A stretch of DNA of 64,000 bases from Microbacterium terregens (GTDB taxonomy: Bacteria > Pseudomonadota > Alphaproteobacteria > Sphingomonadales > Sphingomonadaceae): the NCBI RefSeq assembly GCF_027922045.1, contig NZ_BSEX01000001.1, positions 332,888-396,887 on the forward strand, in the 5' to 3' direction. The notes under the pieces were generated by a model. It was not told the DNA's origin. It searched no databases and was given only the letters and a program-made list of their open reading frames with translations. Below, piece after piece: positions 26,866 to 35,682 of the stretch. Each line of letters opens with the position of its first letter. Within the stretch, counting starts at the first letter, position 1. Made by a program: the position numbers and the translations under genes.

Positions 26866-28691
26866 GGCGTGTCGAACAGGGCGGCGAGTTGGTCGATCAT
26901 CGTGCCGGCCAGTTGCTCGGCATCCATGATCGTCACTGCGCGCGAATACCAGCGCGTCACGTCATGGCCGATGCCGATCGCCACCAGCTCGACGGGCGAG
27001 CGCCCCTCGATCCAGCCGATCACCTGCCGCAGGTGCTTTTCTAGATAGCTGCCCGAGTTCACCGACAGCGTGGAATCGTCCACCGGCGCGCCGTCGGAAA
27101 TGACCATCAGCACCTTGCGGTCCTCCGGCCGGGCGATCAGCCGCCCGTGCGCCCACAGCAGCGCCTCGCCGTCGATATTCTCCTTGAGCAGCCCCTCCCG
27201 CATCATCAGGCCCAGCGCCTTCTTGGCGCGGCGCCACGGCTCGTCGGCCTGCTTGTAGACGATGTGGCGAATGTCGTTCAGGCGTCCCGGCTGCGGCGGG
27301 CGCCCTGCCGCCAGCCACGCCTCGCGCGACTGGCCGCCCTTCCAGGCACGCGTCGTGAAGCCCAGCACCTCGACCTTGACGCCCACCCGCTCCAGCGTGC
27401 GCGCGAGGATATCGGCGCTGATCGCCGCGATCGAGATCGGCCGCCCGCGCATCGATCCCGAATTGTCGATCAGCAGCGTGACGACCGTGTCGCGGAACTC
27501 CGCCTCGCGCTCGATCTTGTACGACAGCGACTGGCCGGGGTTGATGACCACGCGCGCCAGCCGCGCCGCGTCGAGCATCCCCTCTTCCTGGTCGAAGTCC
27601 CAGCTGCGCGACTGCTGCGCCATCAGCCGGCGTTGCAGCCGGTTGGCGAGCTTGGTCACGACGCCCTGCAGCTGGATCAGCTGCTGGTCCAGATAGGCGC
27701 GCAGCCGATCGAGCTCGTCGGAATCGCACAGCTCGGTCGCGGCCACCACCTCGTCGAACGCGGTCGTGAACGCCTTATAGTCGAACTGCGCGGGCTGGTC
27801 GGACCAGTTGCGGTTCGGGCGCACCGGCATCATGCCCTCGCCCTCGTCGCCGAGCTCGCCCTCGCCATCCTCGGCGGCGTCGTCGTACCGTTCCTCGCCC
27901 TCGCCGCCCGGGTCCTGCTCGCGCCGGTCCTCCCCGCGCGCCTCTACCTCGCCCTCGCCGCCGGGCTGCTCCTCGGCCTCGCCGTCGTCGCCCTCGTCCT
28001 GCGACTGATCCTCGGTGCTCTCGTCTTCCTCGCCGCCTTCCTCGCTGTCCTCGGGCTCCACCTCGCCCTGCACCAACTCCAGGCCCTCGAGCATGCGCGT
28101 GGTCGCACGCGCGAACGCCGCCTGGTCGCCCACCGTCGCCGCCAGCGCGTCGAGCGCCTCACCGGCCCGCTCCTCGATCCAGTCGTGCACCAGCGCCATG
28201 CCGGGAGCCACCGACGCCGGCGGCAGCTTGCCCGTCAACCGCTCGCGCACCATCAGGCCGACCGCGGTCGACAGCGGCACCTCGGCGCGAGTGCGCGCCC
28301 GCGCGAGTGGGTCGGACCGCAGTCGCATCGCCAGCGCCTGATCCAGGTTGTCGGCGATGCCGGCATAGCCCTCGGATCCCAGCGCTTCGACGCGCGCGGT
28401 CTCCGCCGCATCGAACACCGCGCGCGCGACCGCATCGGCCGGGGCATTGCGCGCATGCAGCGCATGGTCGTGCAGCCGCATGCGGAGCGCAAAGCCATCG
28501 GCAAAGCCGCGCGCCTCCGCCACCTGCTCGGGCGGCAGCGCGCGTGCGGGCATCGGCACCTTGATGTGCCGCCCGGATGCCGCGGGCGCATCGGCGGTGA
28601 AGCCAAGCTCCACCTCCGCATCGCCCGAAAGCGCGCGTGCCGTGCCCCGCAGTGCGTCGCGGAACTGGTCGAGAAGCGTGTCCGTCGCCAT
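26862..28691 (-). CDS. cobT: Cobaltochelatase subunit CobT
   Basis: A 609-residue CobT-type protein. An N-terminal helical region precedes a very acidic, low-complexity linker (about 209-287) and a C-terminal von Willebrand A domain with the MIDAS motif DNSGSM at 409-414 and later [16 protein letters not shown]. With CobS and CobN it inserts cobalt into hydrogenobyrinic acid diamide in aerobic B12 synthesis. Neither cobN nor other cob genes are in this window. Its ATG overlaps the vapC stop by one base, so the toxin gene now precedes it directly. Confidence 0.88.
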   Translation of the reverse strand: MATDTLLDQFRDALRGTARALSGDAEVELGFTADAPAASGRHIKVPMPARALPPEQVAEARGFADGFALRMRLHDHALHARNAPADAVARAVFDAAETARVEALGSEGYAGIADNLDQALAMRLRSDPLARARTRAEVPLSTAVGLMVRERLTGKLPPASVAPGMALVHDWIEERAGEALDALAATVGDQAAFARATTRMLEGLELVQGEVEPEDSEEGGEEDESTEDQSQDEGDDGEAEEQPGGEGEVEARGEDRREQDPGGEGEERYDDAAEDGEGELGDEGEGMMPVRPNRNWSDQPAQFDYKAFTTAFDEVVAATELCDSDELDRLRAYLDQQLIQLQGVVTKLANRLQRRLMAQQSRSWDFDQEEGMLDAARLARVVINPGQSLSYKIEREAEFRDTVVTLLIDNSGSMRGRPISIAAISADILARTLERVGVKVEVLGFTTRAWKGGQSREAWLAAGRPPQPGRLNDIRHIVYKQADEPWRRAKKALGLMMREGLLKENIDGEALLWAHGRLIARPEDRKVLMVISDGAPVDDSTLSVNSGSYLEKHLRQVIGWIEGRSPVELVAIGIGHDVTRWYSRAVTIMDAEQLAGTMIDQLAALFDTP

Positions 28692-29077
28692 TACCAAAGC
28701 GTCTCGCATCCGAACGCCGCAAACTGCGGGTCCTTTGTGATCACAATCAGGCCCTCCGTCAGGCCCTGCGCCGCGATCAGCCGGTCGAACGGATCGCGAT
28801 GCTCGCTCTCCATCAACCCGGCCGTGCGGCAATGGTCGTGCCGCAGCGGCAGGTGCGTCATGCCGTCCGCCGCCACGGCGTCCTCAAACTGCCGAAGCGG
28901 CTCGGCCATTGCCGCCAGGCGACTCTGACGTACCTTCAGCGCGATCTCGAATGCGGAGATCGGGCTCACGAACACGCGCGCCGCCCGGCTTGCGATCGCG
29001 TCCTCAGCCGCTTGCGAGAGCTTCGGGTCCTGAAGCCACCACCAGATCAGCGCATGCGTGTCGAGCAGATAGGCCAA
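28691..29077 (-). CDS. vapC: PIN-domain toxin VapC
   Basis: A 128-residue PIN-domain ribonuclease. The acidic metal-binding set is visible: Asp6 (LLDTHAL), Glu44 (SAFEIALK), Asp95 and Asp98 ([12 protein letters not shown]) and Asp116 (ITKDPQF). The DTHALIWW start is typical of the VapC group paired with Phd-like antitoxins. Start is TTG at 29077. It follows the antitoxin gene by three bases and its TAA stop overlaps the cobT start (TAATG). Confidence 0.9.
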   Translation of the reverse strand: MAYLLDTHALIWWWLQDPKLSQAAEDAIASRAARVFVSPISAFEIALKVRQSRLAAMAEPLRQFEDAVAADGMTHLPLRHDHCRTAGLMESEHRDPFDRLIAAQGLTEGLIVITKDPQFAAFGCETLW

Positions 29078-29080
29078 GCG

Positions 29081-29359
29081 TCAGAGATCCGCCAACGTGC
29101 CCGCAAAGCGGTCGAGCTCGGCATCGCTGTATTCGGGCTCGAACCAGATGTCGCTGGCTACGTCCTTGCGCAGGTGCGCGAACCGGCCGGGGCGGCGCGG
29201 CTCCTGCTTGGGAGGCGCCACCGGCACCAGCTTGGCATAGGGCACGCCCGCCTTGGCGAGCACGATCTCCTCGCCCGCATGCGCACGGTCGATCAGCCGG
29301 GAGAAGTGGGTCTTCGCCTCGTGGACATTGTAGATCTTGTGCGGGTCGGCCTCGGCCAT
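29081..29359 (-). CDS. Phd/YefM-type antitoxin
   Basis: A 92-residue antitoxin with the N-terminal Phd/YefM fold (IYNVHEAKTHFSRLIDRAHAGEEIVLAKAGVPYAKLVPV) and a disordered C-terminal toxin-binding region (DIWFEPEYSDAELDRFAG). Neutralises the adjacent PIN toxin and usually represses its own promoter together with it. A palindromic operator lies 15 bases upstream of its ATG. Confidence 0.88.
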   Translation of the reverse strand: MAEADPHKIYNVHEAKTHFSRLIDRAHAGEEIVLAKAGVPYAKLVPVAPPKQEPRRPGRFAHLRKDVASDIWFEPEYSDAELDRFAGTLADL

Positions 29360-29374
29360 CGCGCGCCTCCACGT

Positions 29375-29400
29375 GGGTGGACCAATGAGTTAGTCCACCC
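29375..29400 (-). promoter_or_regulatory. Palindromic operator of the toxin-antitoxin module
   Basis: Perfect arms GGGTGGAC and GTCCACCC with a 10-base AT-richer spacer lie between the cobS stop (29412) and the antitoxin start (29359). Position and symmetry fit an autoregulatory Phd operator with promoter elements in the spacer. The module therefore probably drives its own transcription and may also supply cobT. Confidence 0.6.
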
Positions 29401-29411
29401 CCACCCCGGGT

Positions 29412-30416
29412 TCAACCCTTCTTCGCCACGCTTTCCGGCAGGTCCTTGCCGAACACGCGCTGGTAATATTCCGCCACCAGCCCGCGCTCCGCTTCGTCGC
29501 ACTTGTTGAGGAACGACAGGCGGAAGGCGAAGCCCACGTCCTTGAAGATCAGCGCGTTCTGCGCCCAGGTGATGACGGTGCGCGGGCTCATCACGGTCGA
29601 AATGTCGCCGTTGATGAAGCCGCGGCGGGTGAGCTCGGCCACCCGGACCATCTTCTGCACCGTCTCCTTGCCGCCGGCCTGGTCGTACTCGCCCGACTTG
29701 GCGAGCACGATGTTCGCCTCGGTCTCGGCCGGCAGGTAGTTGAGCGTCACCACGATGTTCCAGCGGTCCATCTGGCCCTGGTTGATCTGCTGCGTGCCGT
29801 GATACAGCCCGCTGGTGTCGCCCAGGCCCACCGTGTTGGCGGTCGCGAACAGGCGGAAATACGGGTTCGGGCGGATGACGCGGTTCTGGTCGAGCAGCGT
29901 CAGCTTGCCCTCGGTCTCCAGCACGCGCTGGATCACGAACATCACGTCCGGGCGGCCGGCGTCATATTCGTCGAACACCAGCGCCGTGGGGGTCTGCAGC
30001 GCCCAGGGCAGCAGGCCCTCGCGGAATTCAGTGACCTGCTGACCGTCCTTCAGCACGATCGCGTCGCGGCCGATCAGGTCGATGCGGCTGATGTGCGCGT
30101 CCAGGTTGATGCGGATCGACGGCCAGTTCAGCCGCGCCGCCACCTGCTCGATGTGGGTCGACTTGCCGGTGCCGTGATAGCCCTGCACCATCACGCGGCG
30201 GTTGTAGGCAAAGCCCGCCAGGATCGCGAGCGTCGTGTCCGGATCGAACACATAGGCCGGATCGGCGTCCGGCACGCGTTCGTCGGCGATGCTGAAGGCG
30301 GGCACCTTCATGTCGGTGTCGATGCCGAACACCTCGCGCACCTCCACGGTGCGGTCCGGTGCGTCGAGGACGGTGGTTTCGCTGCGGTCGAGCTGGAGGT
30401 CGGAGGTGCTGGTCAT
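29412..30416 (-). CDS. cobS: Cobaltochelatase subunit CobS (AAA+ ATPase)
   Basis: A 334-residue MoxR-like AAA+ ATPase. Walker A is GYHGTGKST (79-87) and Walker B VFDE (147-150); [19 protein letters not shown] carries sensor 1. An N-terminal [14 protein letters not shown] segment is typical of CobS. It energises cobalt chelation together with CobT and CobN. In many alphaproteobacteria cobS is directly followed by cobT and preceded by a J-domain gene; here both contacts are interrupted. Confidence 0.92.
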   Translation of the reverse strand: MTSTSDLQLDRSETTVLDAPDRTVEVREVFGIDTDMKVPAFSIADERVPDADPAYVFDPDTTLAILAGFAYNRRVMVQGYHGTGKSTHIEQVAARLNWPSIRINLDAHISRIDLIGRDAIVLKDGQQVTEFREGLLPWALQTPTALVFDEYDAGRPDVMFVIQRVLETEGKLTLLDQNRVIRPNPYFRLFATANTVGLGDTSGLYHGTQQINQGQMDRWNIVVTLNYLPAETEANIVLAKSGEYDQAGGKETVQKMVRVAELTRRGFINGDISTVMSPRTVITWAQNALIFKDVGFAFRLSFLNKCDEAERGLVAEYYQRVFGKDLPESVAKKG

Positions 30417-30474
30417 GAAAGCCTTTCGTGCCCTTCGCCGGGGCTTGGGCCCGCTTTAGGACGAACGCGGGGCC

Positions 30475-31161
30475 TTACTCAACGGCCACCTTGTCCGGCA
30501 GGGCGAAGAGAGTGACGAACCGCTCCGCGACCGCACGGTTCCCTTCGACGCGCAGCATTCCCGCCTTCTCGGCTGCAGCCAGCGGCATGCCACCGTAGAT
30601 CACCGGCAGGAAGGCGGACGGCGTGCCCGCCAGCACCGCCTCCACGCCGTCGATCGGCCCGCGCGCCACCTTCAGCTCCCCCTGCTCCAGCCGCGCCTCG
30701 AACGTCTCCTCGCCCGTACGAATGCCGACCGTCGCCTGCCACTCGCCCACCCGCTCGGGCACCAGCAGCATACGCAGCGACAGCAGCAGCGACACGGGCG
30801 AGAACGGCAGGCTCGGGTCGTGCGCCGGGGAGCGCAGCGCCCAGCGCGCCAGCGCCAGGATCACCGGCTCGCTCTCCCGTCCCCAGGCGGTCAACTCATA
30901 GACCTGCACGTTGGCGGGCGACGGCAGCTTGGTGCGCCGGACGATCCCCGATCGCTCCAGCGAAGCGAGTCGCTGCGTCAGCACATTGGCGCTCAGCCCC
31001 GGCAACCCGCTGCGCAGCTCGCCGAACCGCCGCGCCGCCAGCAACAGCTCGCGCATGATCAACAGCGCCCAGCGTTCGCCGACGAACTCCATCCCCAACG
31101 CCGCGCCACAGGCGTCGTCGTACCACCGCTTTTCCGCATTGGTTATTTTTAGTGACTCCAT
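30475..31161 (-). CDS. HxlR-family transcriptional regulator
   Basis: A 228-residue regulator with an HxlR-type winged helix (about 10-110: WALLIMRELLLAARRFGELRSGLPGLSANVLTQRLASLERSGIVRR) and a C-terminal SCP2-like sterol-carrier domain, a fusion seen in other actinobacterial and alphaproteobacterial HxlR proteins. ATG 31161 is favoured over a TTG at 31170. It diverges from the seven-gene operon that follows, so it is its likely regulator (inference). The 61-base gap holds both promoters. Confidence 0.82.
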   Translation of the reverse strand: MESLKITNAEKRWYDDACGAALGMEFVGERWALLIMRELLLAARRFGELRSGLPGLSANVLTQRLASLERSGIVRRTKLPSPANVQVYELTAWGRESEPVILALARWALRSPAHDPSLPFSPVSLLLSLRMLLVPERVGEWQATVGIRTGEETFEARLEQGELKVARGPIDGVEAVLAGTPSAFLPVIYGGMPLAAAEKAGMLRVEGNRAVAERFVTLFALPDKVAVE

Positions 31162-31222
31162 AGTTGTCAAAGATAAGTGCGGCAGGCATGCTGGTCAAAC
31201 AACGAGTCGGAGAGGATGCAGC

Positions 31223-31651
31223 ATGCCCCGCGCGATCTTCGTGAACCTGCCGGTCGCCGACGTGGCCAGGGCCACCGCCTTCTACGAAGCGATCGGCTTC
31301 GAAAAGAACCCGACCTTCTGCAACGAACAGGCCTCGGCCATGGTCTGGTCGGACAGCATCTACGTCATGCTGCTCGACCATGGCTTCTACCGGACCTTCA
31401 CGAACAAGGAGATCATCGAGGCGCGCACGCACAGCGGCGCCCTGCTCGCCCTCTCCTTCGACAGCCGGGCGGAGGTCGACGCGATCACCCGGGCCGCGAT
31501 CGCCGCCGGAGGCAAGGAGATGCACGAGCCCGAGGATCTCGGCTTCATGTACAGCCGCGCCTTCGACGATCCCGACGGCCATGGCTGGGGCCCGTTCGCC
31601 ATGGACATGGCGGCCGCAACCGCCACCCACGCCCAGCCGGCAGAGGCGTGA
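31223..31651 (+). CDS. VOC-family protein (glyoxalase-like)
   Basis: A 142-residue vicinal-oxygen-chelate protein, beginning MPRAIFVNLPVADVARATAFYEAIGFEKN and ending EPEDLGFMYSRAFDDPDGHGWGPFAMDM. The fold binds a divalent metal; His and Glu candidates include MHEPEDLGF and DGHGWGPF. It is close to the subgroup annotated as lactoylglutathione-lyase-like, but activity is not predictable. First of seven tightly packed genes; preceded by AGAGGA. Confidence 0.8.
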   Translation: MPRAIFVNLPVADVARATAFYEAIGFEKNPTFCNEQASAMVWSDSIYVMLLDHGFYRTFTNKEIIEARTHSGALLALSFDSRAEVDAITRAAIAAGGKEMHEPEDLGFMYSRAFDDPDGHGWGPFAMDMAAATATHAQPAEA

Positions 31652-31652
31652 C

Positions 31653-31883
31653 ATGTCCTTCCAGGCCTATCTCGACACGATCGAGCGCAACACCGGCAAG
31701 ACGCCTGCGGACTTCCGCGCGCTCGCGGCGTCCCGCGGCCTCACCCGCGAAGGCGGCATCGCGCCGGGGGTGAAGGCAACCGAGGTCACCGACTGGCTGA
31801 AGGCCGATTTCGGTCTGGGTCACGGCCACGCGATGGCGATCTACGCCCTGCTGAAGGGCATGAAGAAGGAGGGAGACGCATGA
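31653..31883 (+). CDS. DUF4287 domain protein
   Basis: A 76-residue protein starting MSFQAYLDTIERNTGKTPADFRALAAS, the DUF4287 pattern, ending in an amphipathic helix with GHGHAMAIYALLKG. It starts one base after the VOC stop and its own stop overlaps the GST start (ATGA). The family is common beside VOC and SRPBCC genes; function is unknown. Confidence 0.8.
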   Translation: MSFQAYLDTIERNTGKTPADFRALAASRGLTREGGIAPGVKATEVTDWLKADFGLGHGHAMAIYALLKGMKKEGDA

Positions 31884-32569
31884 CCCCGCCCGTGATCACC
31901 GCCTATGACTGGGTCCCCGATTTCGCGCGCGGCTTGGTGCGCGACCTGCCAGTGCGCTGGGCGCTGGAGGAGACCGGGCGGCCCTACACCGTTCGATACC
32001 TGCCGCAGGAAAGCCAGAAGGATCCCGCCCACCGCGCGCTCCAGCCGTTCGGGCAGGTGCCGACCTATGAGGACGGCGATCTGGTGCTGTTCGAATCCGG
32101 CGCGATCGTGCTGCACATTGCTGAGAGCGGCAGCGGCCTGCTCCCCGCCGAACCCGCGGCGCGCGCCCGCGCGATCCAGTGGATGTTCGCCGCGCTCAAC
32201 AGCGTCGAGCTGCCGATCGCCGACTTCGGCATGGCCTCGCTGTTCGAGCGCGACATGCCCTGGGCGAAGGACCGGCTGCCGGTGGTGCGCGCCCGTGTGC
32301 AGGACCGGCTCGAAGACCTCGCCGCACGGCTGGGGAAGTCCACCTGGCTCGACAGCGATTTCTCCGCCGGGGACCTGATGATGGTCTGCACGCTTCGCCA
32401 GTTGCGCGGCAGCGGCTTGGTCGAGGCGCATCCGGCGCTCGCCGCCTATGTCGAGCGCGGGGAGGCGCGGCCCGCGTTCGGACGCGCGCTCGACGCGCAG
32501 CGGAAGGGCTTCACCGGGCATCCGCCGGAATCTGCGGCGATGCTCGCGATGCAGGGAGAGGACGCATGA
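31880..32569 (+). CDS. Glutathione S-transferase family protein
   Basis: A 229-residue two-domain GST. The thioredoxin-like N-terminal domain has RGLVRDLPVRWALEETGRPYTVRYLPQE and FGQVPTYEDGDLVLFESGAIVLHIAE (G-site, cis-Pro VPTYED and ESGAI). The helical C-terminal domain follows (DSDFSAGDLMMVCTLRQL). It likely conjugates or reduces electrophiles. Coupled at both ends by ATGA overlaps. Confidence 0.85.
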   Translation: MTPPVITAYDWVPDFARGLVRDLPVRWALEETGRPYTVRYLPQESQKDPAHRALQPFGQVPTYEDGDLVLFESGAIVLHIAESGSGLLPAEPAARARAIQWMFAALNSVELPIADFGMASLFERDMPWAKDRLPVVRARVQDRLEDLAARLGKSTWLDSDFSAGDLMMVCTLRQLRGSGLVEAHPALAAYVERGEARPAFGRALDAQRKGFTGHPPESAAMLAMQGEDA

Positions 32570-33279
32570 CCTTCATCCAGGGCTTCGTCACCGCGGTGCC
32601 TACCGCCAATCGCGACGTCTATCGCGACCACGCGGCCCAGGCGCTACCCCTGTTCAAGGAGTTCGGCGCGCGCCGGATGGTCGAGGCCTGGGGCGACGAC
32701 GTGCCCGACGGCACGGTCACCGACTTCCGGGGCGCAGTGCAGGCAAAGGACGGCGAGACCGTCGTATTCAGCTGGATCGAATATGCCGATCAGGCCGCCT
32801 ATGATGCCGCGCTTCAGGCCATGATGGACGACCCGCGCATGGAGGACATGGCCGAAATGCCGTTCGACGGCAGCCGCATGATCTTCGCCGGTTTCGACCC
32901 GCTGGTCGACGAGGGTCCCGGCGGCACCACCGGCTATGTCGACGGCTTCCTGATCCCTGTGGCACCCGACCAGAAGGACGCCTTCTTCGACCTGGCGCGC
33001 CGGGCGGCGCCGGTCTTCCTCGAACATGGCGCCACTCGCGTGGTGGAGGCCTGGGGCGACGACCTGCCCGACGGCAAGGTCACCGACTTCAACCGCGCGA
33101 CCAAGGTCACGGACGGCGAAAAGGTGGTGTTCGCCTGGATCGAATGGCCGTCGAAGGAGGTGCGCGACGCCGGCCAGGCCAAGGTGATGGCCGATGCCCG
33201 CATGCAGGACCCCGGCACCGTGCCGTTCGACGGCAAGCGCATGATCTTCGGCGGCTTCCTCCCCATCCTCGACCAATAG
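32566..33279 (+). CDS. Tandem DUF1428 protein
   Basis: A 237-residue protein made of two DUF1428 domains in tandem: residues 1-115 (FIQGFVTAVPTANRDVYRDH ... FDGSRMIFAGFDPL) and 121-237 (YVDGFLIPVAPDQKDAFFD ... FDGKRMIFGGFLPIL). Most family members have one. The shared blocks (R..VEAWGDD.PDG.VTDF and .FDG.RMIF.GF) show an internal duplication. DUF1428 is a ferredoxin-like (dimeric alpha-beta barrel) fold that normally forms dimers, so the fusion would make a covalent dimer. Function is unknown. Confidence 0.85.
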   Translation: MTFIQGFVTAVPTANRDVYRDHAAQALPLFKEFGARRMVEAWGDDVPDGTVTDFRGAVQAKDGETVVFSWIEYADQAAYDAALQAMMDDPRMEDMAEMPFDGSRMIFAGFDPLVDEGPGGTTGYVDGFLIPVAPDQKDAFFDLARRAAPVFLEHGATRVVEAWGDDLPDGKVTDFNRATKVTDGEKVVFAWIEWPSKEVRDAGQAKVMADARMQDPGTVPFDGKRMIFGGFLPILDQ

Positions 33280-33288
33280 GAGCATCCC

Positions 33289-34071
33289 ATGCGCAATCCG
33301 CACGGCTTTCCGATCTGGTACGAACTGCTCACCCCCGATCCCGATGCCGCGACCAGCTTCTATGAAGCGGTGATCGGCTGGAGCGTGGGTGCGCCCATGT
33401 CCGATGCGATGGACTATCGCCTGATCGACACCGGCCAGGGACAGGTCGGCGGCATGATGCGCCTGGCGCCCGAGTTGGAAGCCGGCGGCGCCCGTCCCGG
33501 CTGGCTGTTCTACGTCGGGGTGGACGACGTCGATGCGACCGTCGCCAGAATCCAGGCGCTCGGCGGCAGCGTCCACGTCGCGCCGCAGACGATGGAGGGC
33601 GTCGGCCGCTTCTCCCTGGTGGCCGACCCGCAGGGCATCCCCTTCTACGTGATGCGCGGCGAAATGGACGAGGCGAGCCATGCCTGGGAGGCGAACGGCC
33701 CGGGCAAGTGCGGCTGGAACGAGCTGACCACGCCCGACCAAGCCGGCGCCCTCGCCTTCTATGCCGAGGTGTTCGGCTGGGCCTATCCCGATCGCATGCC
33801 GATGGGCGACATGGGCGACTATGTCTTCGTCGAGGCGGGCGGCGAGACGATCGGCGCGATCATGCAGCGCCCTGCCGATGCCCCGCCCGGCGGGTGGCAA
33901 TTCTACTTCCGCGCCGCCGACATCGACGCGGCCGCGGCCGCAGTGGTGGCGTCCGGCGGCACCGTCGACATGGGGCCGATGGACGTGCCCGGCGACGAGC
34001 GCATCATCGTCGCCACCGATCCCCATGGTGCCCAGTTCGGCGTCGTCGCCGCGGCCAAGGCTACGCCATGA
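33289..34071 (+). CDS. Two-domain VOC protein
   Basis: A 260-residue protein with two VOC halves: about 1-120 (GFPIWYELLTPDPDAATSFYEAVIGW) and 130-260 (GKCGWNELTTPDQAGALAFYAEVFGWAYPD). It resembles the glyoxalase/bleomycin-resistance-like proteins seen beside DUF1428. An AGGAG lies in the preceding gene's stop region. The stop overlaps the next start (ATGA). Confidence 0.85.
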   Translation: MRNPHGFPIWYELLTPDPDAATSFYEAVIGWSVGAPMSDAMDYRLIDTGQGQVGGMMRLAPELEAGGARPGWLFYVGVDDVDATVARIQALGGSVHVAPQTMEGVGRFSLVADPQGIPFYVMRGEMDEASHAWEANGPGKCGWNELTTPDQAGALAFYAEVFGWAYPDRMPMGDMGDYVFVEAGGETIGAIMQRPADAPPGGWQFYFRAADIDAAAAAVVASGGTVDMGPMDVPGDERIIVATDPHGAQFGVVAAAKATP

Positions 34072-34562
34072 GCACCCCGGCGAAGGTCGTCGCCTGCCTC
34101 TGGTACGACGGCTGCGCGGAGGAGGCCGCCCGCTTCTACGTCGACAGCTTCGACGACAGCCGCATCACCGACATCCACCGTGCCACCACCGACTGGCCGG
34201 CGGGCAAGGCGGGCGACGTGCTGACGGTCGGCTTCACCATCGCCGGCAACGCCTTTCTCGCGCTCAACGGCGGGCCGGGCGTCGCCTTTACCGACGCGAT
34301 CTCCTTCCAGCTGATGACCGAGGATCAGGCCCAGACCGATCGCTATTGGGACGCCATCACCCAGGGCGGCGGCACGGAGATCGCCTGCAGCTGGTGCCGC
34401 GACCGCTGGGGTGTGCGCTGGCAGATCGTCCCGCGTGCCCTGGTCGACGGCCTAGCCGATCCCGATCCGGCGGCCGCCGCCCGCGTGATGCAGGCGATGA
34501 TGGGCATGGTGAAGATCGACATCGCCGCGATCGAAGCGGCGCGACGCGGAGACGCCGTATGA
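34068..34562 (+). CDS. PhnB-like VOC protein
   Basis: A 164-residue VOC protein of the 3-demethylubiquinone/PhnB-like group. The start KVVACLWYDGCAEEAARFYVDSFDDSRITDI and the WCRDRWGVRWQIVPRAL segment are characteristic. The annotation name is historical; methyltransferase activity is not expected. Overlaps the next gene by four bases. Confidence 0.85.
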   Translation: MSTPAKVVACLWYDGCAEEAARFYVDSFDDSRITDIHRATTDWPAGKAGDVLTVGFTIAGNAFLALNGGPGVAFTDAISFQLMTEDQAQTDRYWDAITQGGGTEIACSWCRDRWGVRWQIVPRALVDGLADPDPAAAARVMQAMMGMVKIDIAAIEAARRGDAV

Positions 34563-35032
34563 ATCACGAACTCGTCATCGAGCGCCTCCTCGACGCGCCC
34601 GTCACCGCCATCTGGCAGGCATGGCGCGAGCATCTGGAGGAATGGTGGTGTCCGCTGCCGTGGCGCACCGAGCTCCACGTCCTGGAACTTCAAGCCGGCG
34701 GCCGCTTCGCGACGACGATGATCAGCCCGGAGGGCGAGCGTCACGACGACGAAAGCGTGATCCTGGAAGCCATCCCTCAGCAGCGCGTCGTGTTCACCAA
34801 CGCGTTCGCCCCCGGCTGGCGCCCCCAGGCGGGCGTGCCCTTCCCCTTCGTCGGGCTGTTCGAGTTCACGCCCGAAGGCACGGGCACCCGCTACCGCGCG
34901 GCCGCCCGCCACTGGACGGCAGAGGACTGCGAGACGCACCGCGCGATGGGCTTCGAGGACGGCTGGCTTGCCGTCGCGGCGCAACTGGAGGCGGTCGCCC
35001 GCCGGCTTGCCGGATTGCCGGCAAAGCCATGA
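34559..35032 (+). CDS. SRPBCC (AHSA1-like) domain protein
   Basis: A 157-residue START/AHSA1-type protein: ELVIERLLDAPVTAIWQAWREHLEEWWCP at the N-terminus and DCETHRAMGFEDGWLAVAAQLEAV at the C-terminus. The fold has a hydrophobic ligand cavity; many relatives accompany VOC proteins in stress operons. Last gene of the operon, convergent with the J-domain gene (stops 10 bases apart). Confidence 0.85.
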   Translation: MNHELVIERLLDAPVTAIWQAWREHLEEWWCPLPWRTELHVLELQAGGRFATTMISPEGERHDDESVILEAIPQQRVVFTNAFAPGWRPQAGVPFPFVGLFEFTPEGTGTRYRAAARHWTAEDCETHRAMGFEDGWLAVAAQLEAVARRLAGLPAKP

Positions 35033-35041
35033 GCCGCGCCG

Positions 35042-35647
35042 TCAGGCGAACGCCGCCGATCCCTTGAGCTGCTGATAGGCGGCGATGACCTTCTGCAGCG
35101 CCCCTTCATGGCTGCGGTCGCCGCCGTTCCGGTCCGGATGATACTGCCGCACCAGCTCGCTGTAGCGCTTGCGCAGCGCCGTGCGGTCGGCATCGACCTC
35201 CAACCCCATGACCTTCAGTGCGGATCGGTCGCCCGGCGTCAGCGGCCGCCCGTCCTTGCGCTCGGCACGGACGTTGGCCTTGAACTTCGCCCCGATCGCG
35301 TCGAGCGGATCGGCGAAGTCCGCCCAGCGCGGGCCGCGATCGCCGCCTGCGCTCGCAAAGGCACGCGTCTCCCGCTCCCAGCCGGCATAGGGCCGCTGGG
35401 CGTCGTGGATCTCCTCCACGGTCATGCCGGCGAAGTAGTTATAGCCGGCGTTGAACTGGCGGACATGGTCCAGGCAGAACCAGCGATAGCCGGATGGGCG
35501 GTCGCTACCCTGCGGCGCACCCTCCAGCGGCGGTGCGCGAAACTCGCCCGCCTCGACGCACCCCGGTGCCTCACAGGCTCGCCCGCTTTCCACCCGACCA
35601 TGGAACCGCGTGTTCGGCCGGTCCTTCCCGATCTTCTCGCGTGCCAC
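35042..35647 (-). CDS. C-terminal J-domain protein with cysteine-rich N-terminus
   Basis: A 201-residue DnaJ-like co-chaperone. The J domain is at the C-terminus (about 143-197) with the HPD triad at 170-172 (RQYHPDRNGG). The N-terminal half has Cys25, Cys30 and Cys58/His61 (ACEAPGC ... WFCLDH), a plausible zinc knuckle. GTG start. In alphaproteobacteria this gene often neighbours bolA and cobS; here it diverges from bolA by 35 bases. The client protein is unknown. Confidence 0.85.
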   Translation of the reverse strand: MAREKIGKDRPNTRFHGRVESGRACEAPGCVEAGEFRAPPLEGAPQGSDRPSGYRWFCLDHVRQFNAGYNYFAGMTVEEIHDAQRPYAGWERETRAFASAGGDRGPRWADFADPLDAIGAKFKANVRAERKDGRPLTPGDRSALKVMGLEVDADRTALRKRYSELVRQYHPDRNGGDRSHEGALQKVIAAYQQLKGSAAFA

Positions 35648-35682
35648 GCGACTCCCTCATGCAAACCAACTATATAGGCGCG

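Noticed and set aside
32179..32565. Upstream extension of the tandem DUF1428 frame
   Set aside because: It lies within the GST gene, and the true start at 32566 overlaps the GST stop by ATGA.
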